Shown: one piece after another, positions 43,126 through 52,337 of the stretch
Layout: every line of letters starts with the position of its first letter
Numbering within the stretch: the first letter of the stretch is position 1
From: Pseudomonas sihuiensis
GTDB lineage: Bacteria; Pseudomonadota; Gammaproteobacteria; Pseudomonadales; Pseudomonadaceae
DNA: 64,000 nucleotides
Assembly (NCBI RefSeq): GCF_900106015.1
Contig: NZ_LT629797.1
Coordinates: forward strand, 1,302,001-1,366,000
Reading direction: 5' to 3'
Notes under the pieces: model-generated
What the model was told of the DNA's origin: nothing
The model's input: only the letters and a program-made list of their open reading frames with translations
The model's database searches: none
Position numbers and translations under genes: made by a program

Positions 43126-44145
43126 GTGAATGATGAGGTGAAACGGGCGCGTCATTGGCTGACGCCCTGTTTCAAGTTGACCACGCTGACGCTGGCAGTT
43201 CCGTTTCTCGTTGCCTGCGAGGGGCCGCAATCTGCGCTCGATCCGGCCGGACCGATGGCGCGCGAGGTGGCAATGCTGTGGTGGGCAATGTGCGCCTTCG
43301 CCACCCTGGTGCTGATCGTGGTGATGGCCCTGTGGGTGCACGCCATGCGCCGCAACAGCCCACAGATGGACGCCGCACGGGCACGCCAGCTGACGCTGCG
43401 CTGGCTGGTCGGTGGCGGGCTGTTGTTGCCGACCTTGAGCGTGCTGCTCCTGTTGCTGTTCGGCATACCCATCGGCCATCGCATGCTGCCCTTGCCGCTG
43501 GCGGGCGAGCAGCCCATGCGTATCGAGGTGGTCGGCCATCAATGGTGGTGGGAGGTGCGCTACCCGGACAGCGGCGTGGTTACCGCCAATCAGCTGCACC
43601 TGCCGGTCGGCAGGCCGGTGGACCTCGACGTCACCAGCGCCGATGTCATTCATTCCTTCTGGGTGCCGCGCCTGGGTGGCAAGATCGACATGATCCCCGG
43701 CCGGGACAATCGTATCCGCCTGCAGGCTGATCAGGCCGGCACCTTTCGTGGCCAGTGCTCGGAGTTCTGCGGCACACAGCACACGCACATGATTCTCGAT
43801 GTGCAGGCTCACGACGAAGAAGACTTCGCCAACTGGCTGCAGGCGCGCCGCGAACAACAGGTCAGCGCCCTGCCCGGCCCGGCTGGTGAGGTGTTCGCCG
43901 CGCGTTGCGGTCAGTGTCATCGCGTGGCGGGCGTGAGCGAAGGCAATCGCGCGCCGGATCTCAGCGATGTCGGTGCGCGATCGATGCTCGGCGCCGGTGT
44001 GCTGAGCAATGAACCAGGCGCACTGTTGCGCTGGCTGCACGAGCACCAGCGGCTCAAACCCGGCAACGCCATGCCACTGCATGACGATCTCGACCCCGAC
44101 CACCTCAGCACCATCGCCGACTGGCTGGAGACTCTGCGCCCGTGA
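43126..44145 (+). CDS. coxB: Cytochrome c oxidase subunit II with fused C-terminal cytochrome c
   Basis: A 339-residue subunit II. It begins with a lipoprotein-type signal (PFLVAC, Cys near 31), two membrane helices, then the cupredoxin domain with the CuA site (VIHSFWVPRLGG; GQCSEFCGTQHTHM giving Cys, Glu, Cys, His, Met) and a cytochrome c domain (RCGQCHRVAG near 262, Met in NAMPLH). This is a caa3-type arrangement. GTG at 43126 is used; GTG at 43138 is equally plausible. It overlaps the next gene by 4 bases. Confidence 0.92.
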   Translation: MNDEVKRARHWLTPCFKLTTLTLAVPFLVACEGPQSALDPAGPMAREVAMLWWAMCAFATLVLIVVMALWVHAMRRNSPQMDAARARQLTLRWLVGGGLLLPTLSVLLLLLFGIPIGHRMLPLPLAGEQPMRIEVVGHQWWWEVRYPDSGVVTANQLHLPVGRPVDLDVTSADVIHSFWVPRLGGKIDMIPGRDNRIRLQADQAGTFRGQCSEFCGTQHTHMILDVQAHDEEDFANWLQARREQQVSALPGPAGEVFAARCGQCHRVAGVSEGNRAPDLSDVGARSMLGAGVLSNEPGALLRWLHEHQRLKPGNAMPLHDDLDPDHLSTIADWLETLRP

Positions 44146-46673
44146 CTACGCCAAGCAACGAACAGGTTGCCGCCCAGGAACAACTGCACGATCAGTTCAA
44201 TGACGTATGGGGCAACCCGCGCGGCTGGAAGTCGCTGACCATCGTCAATCACACCACCGTCGGTATTCGTTTCATGCTCACCGGGCTCGGGTTCTTCCTG
44301 TTCGGTGGTTTGCTGGCGATGCTGGTGCGCACGCAGTTGGCCATACCGGGCTACGACTTTCTCGAGCCGGACGTCTACAACCAGGTCTTCACCATGCATG
44401 GCACGGTGATGATGTTCCTGTTCGCCGTGCCGATGATGGAAGGCCTGGCGGTCTACCTGATTCCGAAGATGCTTGGCGCGCGTGACCTGGTGTTCCCGCG
44501 GCTGTCGGCACTGGGTTACTGGTGCTACCTGTTCGGCGGGCTGATTCTCTGTGCCAGTCTGCTGCTGGGCATCGCGCCTAAGGCCGGCTGGTTCATGTAC
44601 ACGCCGCTGTCCAGCGCAGTGCATACGCCCGGGCCGAACTCGGATTTCTGGCTGATCGGCATCACCTTCGTGGAAATCTCGGCGGTGTCGGCCGGTGTCG
44701 AGCTGGTGGTGTCGATCCTGCGCACCCGCGCCGAAGGCATGTCGCTGAACAAGATGCCGATCTATGCCTGGTACATCCTGGTGATGGCCATGATGATCGT
44801 GGTCGGTTTCCCGCCGCTGATCCTCGGCAGCATCCTGCTGGAGCTGGAGCGCGCGGTTGGCCTGCCGTTCTTCGAAGTGGCGCGTGGCGGTGACCCGATT
44901 CTATGGCAGCACCTGTTCTGGCTGTTCGGCCATCCCGAGGTGTACATCATCTTCCTGCCGGCGGCCGGCATCGTCTCGACCCTGCTGCCGGTGTTCTGCC
45001 AACGGCCGCTGGTGGGCTACCGCTGGGTGGTGCTGGCGATCCTCACCACCGGCTTCATCAGCTTCGGCCTGTGGGTGCACCACATGTTCACCGTGGGCAT
45101 CCCGCAACTGGCGCAGGCGTTCTTCTCCGCGGCGAGCATGCTGGTGGCGATCCCGACCGGCATCCAGGTGTTCGCCTGGATCGCCACACTGTGGGTCGGG
45201 AGGCCGCTGTATCACGTGCCGATGCTGTGGTTGGTGGGGTTTCTGGTGATCTTCGTCTGCGGCGGACTGACCGGCGTGATGTTGGCACTGGTGCCCTTCG
45301 ACTGGCAGGTGCACGACACCCACTTCGTGGTGGCGCACATGCACTACGTGCTGGTGGGCGGCATGTTCTTCCCGCTGCTGGCCGGCATCTACTACTGGCT
45401 GCCGCACTTTTCCGGACGCATGCCATCGGTACGCCTTGGCAAGTTGGGCTTCTGGCTGGTGTTCATCGGCTTCAACCTGACCTTCCTGATCATGCACTGG
45501 ACCGGCCTGATGGGCATGCCGCGGCGCATCTACACCTACCAATCCGGCCTGGGCTGGGACCTGCCCAACCTGATTTCGTCTATCGGCAGCTTCATCATGG
45601 CCATTGGCATCGCCACGGTGCTGCTGGATATCGTCCTGCACTTTCGTTTCGGCCAGAAGGCCACGAAGAATCCCTGGAACGCGGACACCCTGGAGTGGAG
45701 TACGCATCTGCCGCCCAGCCCCTACAACTTCGTCAGCCTGCCACCGGTGCGTACCCGTCACCCGATGTGGGAGCTGCCCGACCTGGAGGAGCGCATCGAC
45801 CGTGGAGAGTTCGCCCTGACCGTGATCGACCATGGCCGGCGAGAAACCTGGGGTATCGAGCCGCTGACCGGCAAAGTACGCGAGATCATCCATCTGCCGG
45901 GCAATAGCTGGTGGCCTTTCATCGCCTCGCTGTTCATCGCTTTCACCTGCCTGGGGCTGCTGAGCAAGTTCTACTGGGTCGCCCTAGTGGCCAGCATCGT
46001 CGCCGTGCTGGTGCTGCTGCGCTGGAGCTGGGAGAACGGCGCGCACCCGCTGGCGGCGCCGGATGCGCGAGTGCAACCTGGCGAGCCGCCGCTGCACTCA
46101 CGCACCTGTGATGGCCCGGGGCTGTGGGGCATGGGCGTGACCCTGCTGGCCAACGGCGCCTTGTACCTGGCGCTGCTGTTCGGCTGGTTCTATCTGTGGA
46201 CGGTCTCGCCGAACTGGCTGGTGCCGGACGATGCGGTCATCGATCAGCGCTTGCTGCTGGCCAGCGCCGTATTGCTGAGCATTGCCGTGTTGTGGCAGCG
46301 ACCGGTATTGCGCCGTCTGCGTCAGGGCCAGGGTGAACCCGCTGCGTTGATCACCTGCTTTGTCGGGGCGGCGCTGCTGGGCGCGTTGCACACCGGGCTG
46401 CTGCTCTGGGCCCTGCTGGCTGGAGAGCTGGCGCCGCGCGCCACTGCGCATGATGCGGTGATCGTGGTGATGCTCGTCTACAGCCTCGCGCACGGGGCGC
46501 TGGCGACCATTCTCAGCGCGTTGCAGGCCCTGCGTGTGCATCATGGCTATGTATGCAAGCGCACGCCCTACGAGCCCTTGGTGGTCGAGCAATTCTGGCA
46601 ATACAGCCTGGCCGTGATGTGGATTACCTACTGCAGCGTGGTGCTGTTCCCGCCAACCTTCGGAGGTGTGTGA
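44142..46673 (+). CDS. Fused cytochrome c oxidase subunits I and III
   Basis: An 843-residue fusion. The N-terminal two thirds are subunit I: haem ligand region FTMHGTVMMFLFAVP near 85-99, the CuB/Tyr cross-link region FGHPEVYIIFLPAAG near 263-277, HHMFTVG near 311 and the haem a/a3 pair HFVVAHMHYVLVGG near 397-410. After a linker (about 540-610) the last part has the helices of subunit III (LWGMGVTLLANGALYLALLFGWFYLWT; VEQFWQYSLAVMWITYC). It forms an aa3/caa3-type terminal oxidase with CoxB. GTG at 44142 overlaps the coxB stop. Confidence 0.93.
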   Translation: MTTPSNEQVAAQEQLHDQFNDVWGNPRGWKSLTIVNHTTVGIRFMLTGLGFFLFGGLLAMLVRTQLAIPGYDFLEPDVYNQVFTMHGTVMMFLFAVPMMEGLAVYLIPKMLGARDLVFPRLSALGYWCYLFGGLILCASLLLGIAPKAGWFMYTPLSSAVHTPGPNSDFWLIGITFVEISAVSAGVELVVSILRTRAEGMSLNKMPIYAWYILVMAMMIVVGFPPLILGSILLELERAVGLPFFEVARGGDPILWQHLFWLFGHPEVYIIFLPAAGIVSTLLPVFCQRPLVGYRWVVLAILTTGFISFGLWVHHMFTVGIPQLAQAFFSAASMLVAIPTGIQVFAWIATLWVGRPLYHVPMLWLVGFLVIFVCGGLTGVMLALVPFDWQVHDTHFVVAHMHYVLVGGMFFPLLAGIYYWLPHFSGRMPSVRLGKLGFWLVFIGFNLTFLIMHWTGLMGMPRRIYTYQSGLGWDLPNLISSIGSFIMAIGIATVLLDIVLHFRFGQKATKNPWNADTLEWSTHLPPSPYNFVSLPPVRTRHPMWELPDLEERIDRGEFALTVIDHGRRETWGIEPLTGKVREIIHLPGNSWWPFIASLFIAFTCLGLLSKFYWVALVASIVAVLVLLRWSWENGAHPLAAPDARVQPGEPPLHSRTCDGPGLWGMGVTLLANGALYLALLFGWFYLWTVSPNWLVPDDAVIDQRLLLASAVLLSIAVLWQRPVLRRLRQGQGEPAALITCFVGAALLGALHTGLLLWALLAGELAPRATAHDAVIVVMLVYSLAHGALATILSALQALRVHHGYVCKRTPYEPLVVEQFWQYSLAVMWITYCSVVLFPPTFGGV

Positions 46674-47026
46674 TGCAGCCGTTACGCTCCCCCTACAACC
46701 CGATCCACATCCCTCTCGGGCTGGTGCTCTGGAGTATCTGGTTCGTCGTGCTGTACGGCGGATTGTCGGTTGGTTGCGCACTGTCGCCTCCTGATCCCAT
46801 ACAGGGGCAATGGACCTGGCTGAACGGTCTGCTCGCTCTGCTGAGTCTGTTCACCATGGCGGCCCTGCTGGGTTTGGCCTGGCGGTTTCAGCGCGCCGCC
46901 AGGGACGAGCGTGAAGGCCCGCCTGCGCGCTTCGTGGCTCGCCTCGCTGCGGGCGTGAACCTGATCGGCGCCATCGCCACCGTTTTCGTCGCGCTGCCAA
47001 CGCTGAGCCTGCCGCCATGCCTATGA
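46673..47026 (+). CDS. Small membrane protein of the oxidase operon
   Basis: A 117-residue protein with three hydrophobic segments (IPLGLVLWSIWFVVLYGGLSV near 13-33, WLNGLLALLSLFTMAALLGLAW near 49-70 and LAAGVNLIGAIATVFVALPTL near 90-110). No named family is recognised; its position between the fused subunit gene and ctaG suggests an accessory or subunit-IV-like protein. It starts at TGATG, overlapping the previous stop by one base, and overlaps the ctaG start by 10. Confidence 0.75.
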   Translation: MQPLRSPYNPIHIPLGLVLWSIWFVVLYGGLSVGCALSPPDPIQGQWTWLNGLLALLSLFTMAALLGLAWRFQRAARDEREGPPARFVARLAAGVNLIGAIATVFVALPTLSLPPCL

Positions 47027-47838
47027 TCGTCCTCGCCCTCCTCCTTCTGCCTGGCACGGCCGCCGCCCATGGCCTGCTCGATGGCCATCTGCATCTGAAC
47101 GAGCGCGTACCGCTGCTGCTTAGCGCTCTGCTGCTCGGTGCGGCCTGGCTGCTGTACATCCTGGGTTGCCGCAAAGTGCGCCCGCACGGGCGCGAAGCGT
47201 TGTGGATGCATCTGGCCATGGTCCTCACCGTGCTCGCCGTATTCGGCCCCATCGATGACTGGGCGGAGACCAGCACCAGCCTGCACATGGTCCAGCACAT
47301 GCTGTTCATGATCGTCATCGCACCACTCTGGGCGCTGGCTCGGCCGTTGCCGCAATGGCGAGCAGTGCTCGGTGGCTGGATGGCGCCGGTGTCCAACGCC
47401 ATTCTGCGCAGCGGTCGTTATCCGGTGGCACTGGCCATGCTGCACGGCGCGATGATCTGGGTCTGGCACACCCCCAGCCTGTACATGCTGGCGCTGGACA
47501 ACACCTGGTGGCACGCCATCGAACATGCCTGCTTCCTGTTCAGCGCCTGGCTGTTCTGGTGGTCCTGCCTGCGCGCCAATCCACGGCAGGTGCCACACGC
47601 ACTGATGGCCATTCTCCTGACGCTGATGCACACCGGCCTGCTCGGCGCCCTGCTCACCTTCGGCAACACGACCTTCTATGGCGAGTCCCGCGACCTGGCC
47701 GACCAGCAACTGGCTGGCTTGTTGATGTGGGTGCCAGGCAGCCTGGTCTACCTCTCTGCTGCCGGCTGGATCAGCTGGCGGTGGTTGACACAGATCTGGC
47801 GTCGGCAGGCACGAGAAGGTGCGGAGAACTCCCTGTAG
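47017..47838 (+). CDS. ctaG: CtaG-type cytochrome oxidase assembly membrane protein
   Basis: A 273-residue membrane protein of the caa3_CtaG family with about seven helices. Landmarks are AAHGLLDGHLHLNERVPLLL near 17-36, LHMVQHMLFMIVIAPLWALARPL near 89-111, HGAMIWVWHTPSLY near 141-154 and EHACFLFSAWLFWW near 169. The His residues may help insert CuB. This is the Bacillus-type CtaG, not the Cox11-type. It overlaps the preceding small gene and closes the oxidase operon. Confidence 0.88.
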   Translation: MPMIVLALLLLPGTAAAHGLLDGHLHLNERVPLLLSALLLGAAWLLYILGCRKVRPHGREALWMHLAMVLTVLAVFGPIDDWAETSTSLHMVQHMLFMIVIAPLWALARPLPQWRAVLGGWMAPVSNAILRSGRYPVALAMLHGAMIWVWHTPSLYMLALDNTWWHAIEHACFLFSAWLFWWSCLRANPRQVPHALMAILLTLMHTGLLGALLTFGNTTFYGESRDLADQQLAGLLMWVPGSLVYLSAAGWISWRWLTQIWRRQAREGAENSL

Positions 47839-48182
47839 CGCAGATTTCAGGCGCGCCAACCTCTTGTACAACTTATATTCAGGTTTTCCGCTGATGGTCA
47901 GCGCTCCGCGGAAACCATGATGCAGATTTAGTTCAGAGTATTTTTTCTGTCGTTGCGAAGCAGTTGGCTTATTCCCGGCCGCAAGGTGCTGTGCTCAAAC
48001 AATAAAGTCTTGAGTGCGGAAAGCGAGTCGCGAACATCTTCCTGCAATCAACTTTGCCCAGGTCACTTTGTATAACTCCGGTAGATGATGTCACTTTGAA
48101 TTTTCTTTTTACCAATCGTCCCAATCGTTGGTATGCATTGAATACATGGTTATGGTTGATGAGTGTTCACAAGGAGAGACTC
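47839..48182. other. 344-bp intergenic region with one imperfect hairpin
   Basis: No gene is supported. GGTTTTCCGC and GCGGAAACC (about 47883-47916) can pair with one bulge and may end the oxidase transcript. The rest is AT-richer and probably promoter for the small genes downstream. Confidence 0.45.
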
Positions 48183-48500
48183 ATGAAACATGACCTGGAA
48201 AATATCAGATCGGCGCTAGCCAACTACGAAGTTGATATGACGCCAAGACCGGACGGCAGCATTGTGCTTACCGTTGCTCATAACGAGCGACAGTTGGTGC
48301 GCGTCCTCGATGGAAGTTGCTCCACGCAAGAATTCATTCGTCTTATTCATTTCGATATGGCTCTGAACGAAGATGCCGAGTCAGTCAATGAGGCGGTCAA
48401 ACACTGTAGCACCACCCAATTACCCACCTACTCGCGCGAGCCGCTTTTTCGCACGCGCTCCTCTCGCTTATGGGCCATGAGAAAGCTCGAAAAGAAATGA
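48183..48500 (+). CDS. Hypothetical 105-residue soluble protein
   Basis: No family is recognised. The protein is soluble, mixed charge, with an N-terminal helix (DLENIRSALANYEVDM), a beta segment (DGSIVLTVAHNERQLVRVLDG) and a basic C-terminus (RTRSSRLWAMRKLEKK). Two Cys are present but not paired in a motif. A strong AAGGAGAG ribosome site lies 7 bases before the ATG. It is followed after 12 bases by the next gene and both probably form one unit. Confidence 0.65.
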   Translation: MKHDLENIRSALANYEVDMTPRPDGSIVLTVAHNERQLVRVLDGSCSTQEFIRLIHFDMALNEDAESVNEAVKHCSTTQLPTYSREPLFRTRSSRLWAMRKLEKK

Positions 48501-48512
48501 GGAGATACGCAA

Positions 48513-48971
48513 GTGCCCAGACGCAACGATTCAAGGGGGGCTCGAAACAAGCCGGAAGATCTGTTGGGAAGAATCAGACGGCATATGCCCTATCGGCACC
48601 AGTTGATGTACGAGTGGCCCTACATGGCCGGCTCTACATGCCTGGTGGTGCTGCTGGTCTGGCAGCCTTTTCAACCGTCTGCGTTGGCGGTGATGCTGTC
48701 CCAGCCTCAACCGAAAGCCCAGACGATGCAGCGTTCTTTGCAGGAGATCGACTCGAACTGCTATCAGGTTCACAGCGAAGATCTGAACAACCCGCACTGC
48801 GAAGACTGCAGCAAAGACACTGCCGCTGCTGCGCGGCCTGACCCAGGGTTCGAATTCAGCCGCTCTATTCTGACCTGCACGGACATACACCGTGACTCGC
48901 TGCACGACAGCGACTCGGACAGACCTGACAACATGATGATCGAAGTGATCAAGTCCAATCACTCCTTCTAG
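48513..48971 (+). CDS. Hypothetical 152-residue single-helix membrane protein
   Basis: No family is recognised. A basic N-terminus (MPRRNDSRGARNKPEDLLGRIRRHMPYRHQ begins it) is followed by one membrane helix (about 40-55, GSTCLVVLLVWQPF) and a polar tail with several Cys and His (NCYQVHS, HCEDCSKD, LTCTDIHRD). The Cys/His pattern in the tail hints at metal binding but matches no known site. GTG at 48513 has GAGGAG upstream, and it follows the previous stop by 12 bases. Confidence 0.6.
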   Translation: MPRRNDSRGARNKPEDLLGRIRRHMPYRHQLMYEWPYMAGSTCLVVLLVWQPFQPSALAVMLSQPQPKAQTMQRSLQEIDSNCYQVHSEDLNNPHCEDCSKDTAAAARPDPGFEFSRSILTCTDIHRDSLHDSDSDRPDNMMIEVIKSNHSF

Positions 48972-49102
48972 CCGCCCTTGAGGCCCTCGGCTGGTATTTC
49001 CGGCCTTTATCCTGCCTTCACTGTTTCCCGCATCCCGATTATCTGAGCGAATGATCGGGGTGGCTGTCGACATGCATGTACCTTATTGAAAGGAGGCATG
49101 TC

Positions 49103-49327
49103 ATGCCGGATTCAGTCATTTACTTTTCCATTACAATTGCCGCCTTCATCGTTCTGCTACACCTGTGGGCGGTTATCAGTGTATTTCGTAGCGACAAGCA
49201 TGTCGGGACGAAAACCCTTTGGGCCTTGCTTATCTGGATATTCCCGATTATCGGGCTGGTTATCTGGGGTATTGCCGGCCCGCGTGGCCATGGTGATGGG
49301 CCAACTTCTCCTGAGCACAGCAAGTGA
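49103..49327 (+). CDS. Small PLD-nuclease N-terminal-like membrane protein
   Basis: A 74-residue protein of the PLDc_N type: a first helix (SVIYFSITIAAFIVLLHLWAVISV near 4-27), a short loop, then KTLWALLIWIFPIIGLVIWGIAGPRG near 37-62, ending in a polar tail. Such stand-alone proteins are cardiolipin-synthase N-terminal domain relatives, of unknown function. AAAGGAGG lies 6 bases before ATG at 49103. It stands alone; the T-rich stretch after its stop may terminate it. Confidence 0.8.
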   Translation: MPDSVIYFSITIAAFIVLLHLWAVISVFRSDKHVGTKTLWALLIWIFPIIGLVIWGIAGPRGHGDGPTSPEHSK

Positions 49328-49450
49328 TCAATATGATCTTTTTTAATGCCTATAAGAAGTTACTCGGCGTGCGAGTGCCGGCAAAGTAAAACCACCATTT
49401 GTTGGCGCTCATTATTATTTTATACAGTACTTATACAACGAGGCATCAAC

Positions 49451-49780
49451 ATGTCAGAAGCGTATAACTATCTCGATCACATTACCGCTTACAGCAGTTG
49501 TGCCAACGCCTGCGAGCACTGTGCTTCGGCCTGCCTGAGCGAGGGTAATGCCGGGCATTATCGCTGCGTCGAGCTATGCCGCGATTGCTCCGACCTGTGC
49601 CGCCTGACGGCAACGCTGATGCTGCGCAACAGCCCCTACGTCGCGGTGGCCAGCCAGCTGTGCAGGATCGCCTGCCTGGCCTGCGCCGAGGAATGCGTGC
49701 AGCACGTCAGCGAGCATTGTCAGGAGTGCGCGCGAACATGCCAGGTGTGTGCAGAAGAGCCGTTACTGGAGTCAGCATGA
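49451..49780 (+). CDS. Cys-rich four-helix-bundle copper-storage-like protein (DUF326/Csp)
   Basis: A 109-residue helical protein with 16 cysteines, mostly in CxxC or CxxxC steps along four helices (SSCANACEHCASACL, RCVELCRDCSDLC, LCRIACLACAEEC, HCQECARTCQVC). This is the layout of DUF326 and copper storage proteins (Csp), in which Cys line the bundle core and hold many Cu(I) ions. There is no signal peptide, so it is cytosolic like Csp3. It overlaps the next small gene by 4 bases. No copper-responsive promoter is evident. Confidence 0.88.
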   Translation: MSEAYNYLDHITAYSSCANACEHCASACLSEGNAGHYRCVELCRDCSDLCRLTATLMLRNSPYVAVASQLCRIACLACAEECVQHVSEHCQECARTCQVCAEEPLLESA

Positions 49781-49950
49781 AATCGGACAAAACCACGAGA
49801 ACGCCAGTGGCGCGTTCCAGCGAGGCGCTACTGGACGACCCCGGTAACGAAGACCCCGGCTCGCAGCTCGATGCGCCAATGCCGCTGCGCCCATCGACCA
49901 GGACGCAGCGCAAGAAAAGCCCCCGGCCCAGCGACGAAAAACCGTGCTAG
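49777..49950 (+). CDS. Short basic, disordered hypothetical protein coupled to the Csp-like gene
   Basis: A 57-residue protein, rich in Pro, Arg, Lys, Asp and Ser (TRTPVARSSEALLDD; TRTQRKKSPRPSDEKPC) and probably unstructured, ending in a single Cys. No family is recognised. Its ATG overlaps the Csp-like stop (ATGA), the main reason to believe it is translated. Confidence 0.5.
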   Translation: MKSDKTTRTPVARSSEALLDDPGNEDPGSQLDAPMPLRPSTRTQRKKSPRPSDEKPC

Positions 49951-49963
49951 GCCGGGCGTCGGT

Positions 49964-52102
49964 TCAGGCAGGAATGCTCTTGGCGCGCATCTCCCGCGCC
50001 CAGATACGATGTTGCTTCAGCGCAGTCTCGAAACGCATGTACAGCGGATCGAAGCTATCGCCGCAGAGCATGCCATCGTCCTCCTCCAGCCCCAGCATCG
50101 CCGCAAGCTGAGCGGCATCACCGCTGAGCGCCACGGGTTTGAGGTGCTTGTAGGCCTCCAGCAGGTAATGCTTGGCAACGCCATCGTCCTGCAGGGTCTT
50201 GAGCACGTACTCACCACCCGGCACGAACACGGCATCCACCGTAATCGACGGCTCCGAGGCGAAGCTGCCGTCGGGTTGCATCGGTTGGCCGTCCGAGTCC
50301 TTAAGCGCGGCTGCCGAAGGCGCCAGCAGCTTGGCCACGGCGCCGGCACCCTCCAGCATCTTTTTCAAACTGCCGACCTCGTCGGCCTTGCAACCGGGTG
50401 TCAGCAGGACCGCAACGCGCCGTCCGCGAATATCGCCGGGCAGCAGATTCATCTGGCTCAGCGCCGGGGAATCCCGGAGCTTGCCCTCCATAGAAGAGGT
50501 CGAGGTGCTGTCCAGATCGATACCCAGGTTCTGCGCGACGCGCAACGCCAGCAGCGGATCGATGTGGGCGAGAATTTCCCTCACCTGGCGCTCGCGAATG
50601 TACAGGCGCCGGACCTTCGACAGCTCGAAGCTGTAGGCATCGACGATGTGCTGCTGCTCGGTTTCGCTCATGCTGCGCCAGAACAGCGTGGCCTGGGAGA
50701 AGTGATCGGCGAAACTGGGCGAGCGCACCCGTATCTTGGTGCCGCTGACCGGTTCGGGATAGGAACTGTAGCCGCCACCGCTCGGCGCTGGCGGCGTCTC
50801 GCGCGGCCAGTTGCCGTCGATTGAGTTGGGCTCATAGGCTGCCTGGCCACGGTTGATCTGCTGACGATGCGGCGCGTCACGCTGGTTGTTGTGGAACGGA
50901 CAGAGTGGCCGATTGATCGGAATCTCGTTGAAGTTGGGGCCACCCAGACGCAGCAGTTGGGTGTCGGTGTAGGAGAACAGACGACCCTGCAGCAGCGGGT
51001 CGTTGCTGAAGTCGATACCCGGCACCACATGCCCGATGTGGAAGGCCGCCTGCTCCGTCTCGGCAAAAAAGTTGTCCGGGTTGCGATTGAGCACCATGCG
51101 CCCCACAACGCGTACCGGCACCAGTTCTTCCGGCACCAGTTTGGTCGGGTCGAGCAGGTCGAAGCCAAAGCTCAGCGCGTCCTCCTCGTCCATCACTTGC
51201 AGGCCCAGCTCCCATTCCGGGTAGAGCCCGCGCTCAATGTCTTCCCACAGGCCGCGGCGGTGGAAGTCCGGATCCTTGCCCGCGAGTTTCTGCGCTTCAT
51301 CCCACACCAGCGAGCAGACGCCGGCTTTGGGGCGCCAGTGAAACTTCACCAGCTTGCTCTGGCCCTCGCCATTGACCAGGCGAAAGCTGTGCACGCCAAA
51401 GCCCTGCATAGAGCGATAGGCGATGGGAATGGCGCGGTCGGACATGGTCCACAGCACCATATGCGCCGATTCCGGCGTAAGTGAGACGAAGTCCCAGAAG
51501 GTGTCGTGGGCAGACGCGCCGGTGGGAATCTCGTTGTGCGGCTCGGGTTTGACCGCATGGACGAAGTCGGGGAACTTGATCGCATCCTGGATGAAGAACA
51601 CCGGCATGTTGTTGCCGACCAGGTCGAAGTTGCCCTCCTCGGTGTAGAACTTCACCGCAAAGCCGCGCACGTCGCGCACCGTATCGGCCGAGCCACGTGG
51701 CCCCTGCACGGTGGAAAATCGCACGAACACCGGGGTGCGCTTGCCGGCTTCGCCGAGGAACGCGGCGCAACTCAGGTCGCTGATAGGATCGGTTACCTCG
51801 AAATAGCCATGTGCCCCAGCACCGCGTGCATGCACCACACGCTCGGGAATGCGCTCGTGGTCGAAGTGGGTGATCTTCTCGCGCATGATGAAATCTTCCA
51901 TCAGCGTCGGCCCGCGTTCACCGCCGCGCAGGCTGTTCTGATTGTCGGCGATGCGCGTCCCGGTGTTGGTGGTCAGCGCCTGCCCTGTCGCGTCCTCGCG
52001 GAAACGTTCGAGTTGTTCGAGCTTGGTGTTGCTGTTGCTGCGGTCGAGCGTGTCGCTGCCAGCCATCTGGCTGTTATCGGCGCTGTTCGGTTGCTTGCTC
52101 AT
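49964..52102 (-). CDS. katE: Large-subunit catalase HPII (KatE)
   Basis: A 712-residue clade II catalase. The distal His lies in [15 protein letters not shown] near 87-101, the distal Asn region in [35 protein letters not shown] near 146-180, and the proximal Tyr in [14 protein letters not shown] near 378-391. The C-terminal domain after about 560 ([30 protein letters not shown]) is the flavodoxin/DJ-1-like extension found only in large catalases. It degrades hydrogen peroxide in stationary phase. It is divergent from the DUF4142 gene. Confidence 0.96.
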   Translation of the reverse strand: MSKQPNSADNSQMAGSDTLDRSNSNTKLEQLERFREDATGQALTTNTGTRIADNQNSLRGGERGPTLMEDFIMREKITHFDHERIPERVVHARGAGAHGYFEVTDPISDLSCAAFLGEAGKRTPVFVRFSTVQGPRGSADTVRDVRGFAVKFYTEEGNFDLVGNNMPVFFIQDAIKFPDFVHAVKPEPHNEIPTGASAHDTFWDFVSLTPESAHMVLWTMSDRAIPIAYRSMQGFGVHSFRLVNGEGQSKLVKFHWRPKAGVCSLVWDEAQKLAGKDPDFHRRGLWEDIERGLYPEWELGLQVMDEEDALSFGFDLLDPTKLVPEELVPVRVVGRMVLNRNPDNFFAETEQAAFHIGHVVPGIDFSNDPLLQGRLFSYTDTQLLRLGGPNFNEIPINRPLCPFHNNQRDAPHRQQINRGQAAYEPNSIDGNWPRETPPAPSGGGYSSYPEPVSGTKIRVRSPSFADHFSQATLFWRSMSETEQQHIVDAYSFELSKVRRLYIRERQVREILAHIDPLLALRVAQNLGIDLDSTSTSSMEGKLRDSPALSQMNLLPGDIRGRRVAVLLTPGCKADEVGSLKKMLEGAGAVAKLLAPSAAALKDSDGQPMQPDGSFASEPSITVDAVFVPGGEYVLKTLQDDGVAKHYLLEAYKHLKPVALSGDAAQLAAMLGLEEDDGMLCGDSFDPLYMRFETALKQHRIWAREMRAKSIPA

Positions 52103-52337
52103 TGGCTACTCCTGGTTATTCAGTGGCCATGTCATGCATGGTGGCCACGCAAGCGACGGGAAAGTCGCTCCGGGTACTTTTTGAGGCGCAGTGCAGCAGT
52201 TCCGTTCGACTTGAATTTTTCCGCGAAGCCAGTGCTGGCGGGCCGTTGCGCTTGGCCTAGCGCGGCGAATTTGTCCTGAACTTCGTCGCGACCTGCACCT
52301 TCTACCCCTGTGAACGCACATCCCAGGAGGATCGAAT

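Noticed and set aside
42649..44103. A 484-codon minus-strand frame running from opposite coxB into DUF2231.
   Set aside because: Only the last 152 codons, from ATG 43107 with a good ribosome site, look real. The upstream part is antisense to coxB.
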